From an uncultured Flavobacteriales bacterium (lineage in GTDB: Bacteria > Bacteroidota > Bacteroidia > Flavobacteriales > BACL11): a DNA stretch of 8,697 nucleotides. Below the pieces are notes generated by a model. It worked only from the letters and a program-made list of their open reading frames with translations, had not been told where the DNA came from and made no database searches. The translations under genes were made by a program, and so were the position numbers. Below, one piece after another: positions 6,200 to 8,697 of this stretch. The stretch spans positions 1 through 8,697 of the forward strand of contig CAJWUS010000056.1 in the NCBI GenBank assembly GCA_913047525.1. The letters are read 5' to 3'. Numbering within the stretch: position 1 is the stretch's first letter; each line of letters opens with the position of its first letter.

Positions 6200-7243
6200 A
6201 TGAGAGCAGTTATCCGATTAATAGCGTGTGTTTTTGTACTTGGTTTTTTTGCAATTAAGTCATATTCTTTTGTGCCAAACACCGAACAGGCTAATCAAAA
6301 AAATGAAACATACGATCCTGTTCCAAACATTATGCACCATATTGCTGATGCTCACGAATGGCATTTATGGGGAGAAGAGGAAAACTCTTTTAGCATTCCC
6401 CTTCCCGTAATTTTATTTACTGAAGGACATTTAGATGTTTTTCTCTCTTCCAAGTTTCATCACGGACATTCTACTGTCACGAAAGGAAACAGGGTTTATT
6501 CCATAGATTCACATGGCCATATACATGAAGGAAGCGGCCTTTCGGTTATTGATATTTCAATAACAAAAAATGTAGCATTCATGCTAATATCTGTGTTACT
6601 ACTATTATTGATTTTTATTTCAATAGCAAAAACCTATAATAAAAATAAAAAAGCACCAACTGGATTCCAAGCATTTTTAGAGCCGTTAATCCTGTTTGTA
6701 AAAGACGATATTATTAAAGATAATATTGGACCTAAATATGAAAAATATACCCCTTTCCTGCTCACAGTATTTTTCTTTGTCTTGATTAATAATTTAATGG
6801 GAATGCTCCCAGGCTCTGCCAATGTTACAGGAAATATTGCCGTGACCTTTGTATTATCTGTTTTTACATTTATTATTACAACCATTTCAGGAAATAAAAA
6901 TTATTGGGGGCATATTTTTAAGCCGCCAGGAGTACCATTAGCACTAATGCCTATTATGGTTCCAATTGAGATTATTGGAATTTTCACAAAACCATTTGCT
7001 TTAATGATTCGATTATTTGCAAACATTACCGCTGGGCACATTATCATATTAAGTTTGATTTCCTTGATTTTTATTGCACAAAGTGCAATGGGTAATGCCG
7101 GCGCTTGGGGAGTCGCTCCGGTTTCAGTATTATTTGTATTATTTATTTATTGTATAGAATTATTAGTAGCTTTTTTACAAGCATATATATTCACGTTACT
7201 ATCAGCCGTATTTATAGGCTTAGCGGTAGCAGAAGACCATTAA
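6200..7243 (+). CDS. atpB: F-type ATP synthase subunit a (F0, proton channel)
   Basis: Subunit a forms the two proton half-channels next to the c-ring. The 347-residue protein is longer than the E. coli protein because of an N-terminal signal peptide (about 1-22) and a histidine-rich periplasmic region (about 25-115), as usual in Bacteroidota. The membrane core has helices at about 121-143, 184-202, 210-230 and 245-340. NNLMGMLPG (197-205) is a family signature. The essential arginine is R271 in MIRLFANITAGH, equivalent to E. coli R210. H280 and E320 occupy the positions of E. coli E219 and H245, and Q327 matches E. coli Q252. A cleaved signal peptide followed by five helices agrees with the known N-out topology. 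AAAGGG before the start (6188-6193, about 6 nt spacing) resembles a weak Shine-Dalgarno, which is unusual beside the other genes here. All key residues are present. Confidence 0.97.
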   Translation: MRAVIRLIACVFVLGFFAIKSYSFVPNTEQANQKNETYDPVPNIMHHIADAHEWHLWGEEENSFSIPLPVILFTEGHLDVFLSSKFHHGHSTVTKGNRVYSIDSHGHIHEGSGLSVIDISITKNVAFMLISVLLLLLIFISIAKTYNKNKKAPTGFQAFLEPLILFVKDDIIKDNIGPKYEKYTPFLLTVFFFVLINNLMGMLPGSANVTGNIAVTFVLSVFTFIITTISGNKNYWGHIFKPPGVPLALMPIMVPIEIIGIFTKPFALMIRLFANITAGHIIILSLISLIFIAQSAMGNAGAWGVAPVSVLFVLFIYCIELLVAFLQAYIFTLLSAVFIGLAVAEDH

Positions 7244-7272
7244 TTATTAACCAATTGTTTAACTAAAACTAA

Positions 7273-7506
<234 letters not shown>

Positions 7507-7518
7507 AACTAATTAAAC

Positions 7519-7555
7519 AATAATTACCTGTAAGGGTTGCTTACAGGTAATTATT
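7519..7555 (+). terminator. Perfect 16-bp hairpin between atpE and atpF (partial terminator, attenuator or mRNA 3' stabiliser)
   Basis: The arm AATAATTACCTGTAAG at 7519-7534 is the exact reverse complement of 7540-7555, with a 5-nt loop GGTTG. The T run at 7554-7557 is short (TTTT) and partly lies within the stem. The structure begins 12 nt after the atpE stop and ends 15 nt before the atpF start. Because the downstream genes continue the operon, full termination is unlikely. Partial termination, or protection of an atpE 3' end after processing, would raise subunit c over b and delta. The hairpin is seen directly; the role is inferred. Confidence 0.75.
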
Positions 7556-7570
7556 TTAAAAAACAAAATT

Positions 7571-8065
7571 ATGGAATTAGTTACACCCGCAATAGGATTA
7601 ATTTTTTGGACAGCAGTAGTTTTTATATTACTTGTTATTTTATTGAAAAAATTTGCTTGGAAACCAATTTTAACGGCAGTAGAAAACAGAAACGAAAGCA
7701 TAGAAAATGCCTTGAAAGCTGCTGAAAAAGCAAAAGAAGATATTGAAAACCTTACAGCAGATAATGAACGAATATTAAATGAAGCAAAATTAGAAAGAGA
7801 TGCTTTATTAAAGGAAGCAAGAGAGATTAAAGACAAAGTTATTGCTGAGGCAAAAGATAAAGCAAAAACTGAGGCAGAGAAAATATTAGTGTCTGCAAAG
7901 GAGCAAATTACAAACGAAAAAATGGCTGCAATTACCGAGTTAAAAAACCAAGTTGCAGAATTATCTATTGAGATTGCAGAGAAAATTATTAAATCAGAAT
8001 TAGAAGATTTAAACAAGCAAAAAGAATTGGTAACATCAGCAATTTCTGATACAGATTTAAATTAG
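7571..8065 (+). CDS. atpF: F-type ATP synthase subunit b (peripheral stalk)
   Basis: The 164-residue protein has the subunit b plan: a short periplasmic N-terminus, one membrane helix at about 6-27, the signature KKFAWKPILTAVENR at 26-40, and then a long charged coiled coil, rich in Ala, Glu and Lys, through about residue 145 that dimerises and reaches up to the delta subunit. It holds the alpha/beta hexamer still against rotation of the c-ring. Length is normal. The start has the A-rich leader AAAACAAAATT and no Shine-Dalgarno. It follows the atpE hairpin and precedes atpH by 8 nt. Only one b-type gene is present, so the stalk is probably a homodimer. Confidence 0.96.
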   Translation: MELVTPAIGLIFWTAVVFILLVILLKKFAWKPILTAVENRNESIENALKAAEKAKEDIENLTADNERILNEAKLERDALLKEAREIKDKVIAEAKDKAKTEAEKILVSAKEQITNEKMAAITELKNQVAELSIEIAEKIIKSELEDLNKQKELVTSAISDTDLN

Positions 8066-8073
8066 AATAAATA

Positions 8074-8631
8074 ATGAAACAAACACGGGCGGCATTACGC
8101 TATGCAAAATCTTTATTTGGACTTGCCCTTGAGAAAAACACGCTTGAGCAGTGCAGACAAGATATGCAGTTTATAGCAGATACTTGTGCCAATAGCAGAG
8201 ATTTGACCTTGCTACTGAAAAGCCCAATTATTAAAACAGATCAAAAACTCTCTATTTTCAAAGAGGTGTTTTATTACAAAATAAGTGAAGTAAGCGTAAG
8301 CTTTGTTAATATTATCACAAACAAAAAAAGAGAATCTCTTTTGGAAGGTATTGCAAATAGTTTCATCACGCTTTATAAGGCACATAAAAATATTGAATCA
8401 GCTACAGTTACAACTGCTTTTCCACTTGATGAAACTCTAAGGAAAAAAGTAACAGATTTTATCAAAACTCATGGAGAAAAAGAGGTGGATTTGACAGAAG
8501 AAGTAGATGAAAAAATAATTGGAGGAGCGATAATAAGGATGGGAGATAAACAAATAGATGCTAGCGTAAAAAAAGCAATAACAGAATTAAAACAAACATT
8601 TAGTAAGAATCTTTATTTAAAGGACTTTTAA
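8074..8631 (+). CDS. atpH: F-type ATP synthase subunit delta (OSCP homologue)
   Basis: The 185-residue protein links the b stalk to the top of the F1 hexamer. The N-terminal six-helix domain begins with RAALRYAKSLFGLALEK (5-21), the conserved start of the OSCP/delta family. FVNIITNKKRESLLEGIANSF (77-97) is the family's central element. The C-terminal signature GGAIIRMGDKQIDASV lies at 150-165. Length is typical. It is packed 8 nt after atpF and 11 nt before atpA, with no terminator between, so it is part of the same transcript. Nothing unusual is visible. Confidence 0.96.
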   Translation: MKQTRAALRYAKSLFGLALEKNTLEQCRQDMQFIADTCANSRDLTLLLKSPIIKTDQKLSIFKEVFYYKISEVSVSFVNIITNKKRESLLEGIANSFITLYKAHKNIESATVTTAFPLDETLRKKVTDFIKTHGEKEVDLTEEVDEKIIGGAIIRMGDKQIDASVKKAITELKQTFSKNLYLKDF

Positions 8632-8642
8632 AAACAAAAACT

Positions 8643-8697
8643 ATGGCAGAAGTAAAACCAGCTGAGGTATCAGCAATTTTAAGAAAACAATTAGCCG
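8643..8697 (+). CDS. atpA: F-type ATP synthase subunit alpha, N-terminal fragment (cut by the window edge)
   Basis: The ATG at 8643 opens MAEVKPAEVSAILRKQLA, 18 codons plus one base before the window ends. This is the characteristic N-terminal helix of Bacteroidota alpha subunits, in which the first helix contacts delta. It follows atpH by 11 nt with the leader AAAACAAAAACT, nearly the same A-rich leader as atpF. The alpha subunit would carry the non-catalytic nucleotide sites of F1, which lie beyond the window. Position directly after atpH in a standard atp order supports the call despite the short length. Confidence 0.93.
   Translation, partial: MAEVKPAEVSAILRKQLA

Noticed and set aside
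7513..8016. A long minus-strand open frame opposite atpF (about 167 codons).
   Set aside because: It is the antisense of the Lys/Glu/Ala-rich coiled coil of subunit b, which tends to leave open frames rich in Phe and Ser. No motif or start signal supports it.

Overview
The window comes from an AT-rich genome of the phylum Bacteroidota, probably from the Flavobacteriia or a close relative. Four things point there: a PorW/SprE-type lipoprotein of the type IX secretion system; the gene order bactofilin, atpZ, small membrane protein, atpB, atpE, atpF, atpH, atpA; a subunit a with a signal peptide and a histidine-rich periplasmic extension; and start sites preceded by A/T-rich leaders and TAnnTTTG -7 boxes, with little or no Shine-Dalgarno sequence. 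The class-level placement is an inference.

Layout. Positions 1-2402 hold a tight minus-strand operon, read right to left: a membrane-anchored M23 metallopeptidase, a GH3-family adenylate-forming enzyme, and the first 15 codons of dxr (1-deoxy-D-xylulose 5-phosphate reductoisomerase), whose ATG shares one base with the GH3 stop. A 97-bp divergent intergenic region with two overlapping, opposed -7 elements separates this operon from the plus-strand block. That block starts with the 873-residue PorW/SprE-like TPR lipoprotein. A bactofilin with its own -7 box follows, then atpZ and a four-helix AtpI-like protein, chained by overlapping starts and stops. The F-type ATP synthase genes atpB, atpE, atpF, atpH and the start of atpA follow, with a further -7 box before atpB. 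A perfect 16-bp hairpin lies between atpE and atpF. No stretch over 300 bp lacks a gene.

How it fits together. The right half encodes the membrane sector (a, c, b), the delta stalk subunit and assembly or accessory proteins of the proton-driven ATP synthase. The left half encodes envelope functions: peptidoglycan remodelling, isoprenoid precursor synthesis (needed for the undecaprenyl carrier) and an acyl-adenylating enzyme of unknown substrate. PorW and bactofilin, a secretion-machine lipoprotein and a polymerising scaffold, lie between the two.

I see no mobile element, CRISPR array, tRNA or rRNA, and no evidence of a wholly new defence or metabolic system. The points most worth a second look are the unassigned GH3 enzyme in an operon with dxr, the mutually occluding divergent promoters, the atpE-atpF hairpin, the histidine-rich arm of subunit a and the uncharacterised AtpI-like protein.
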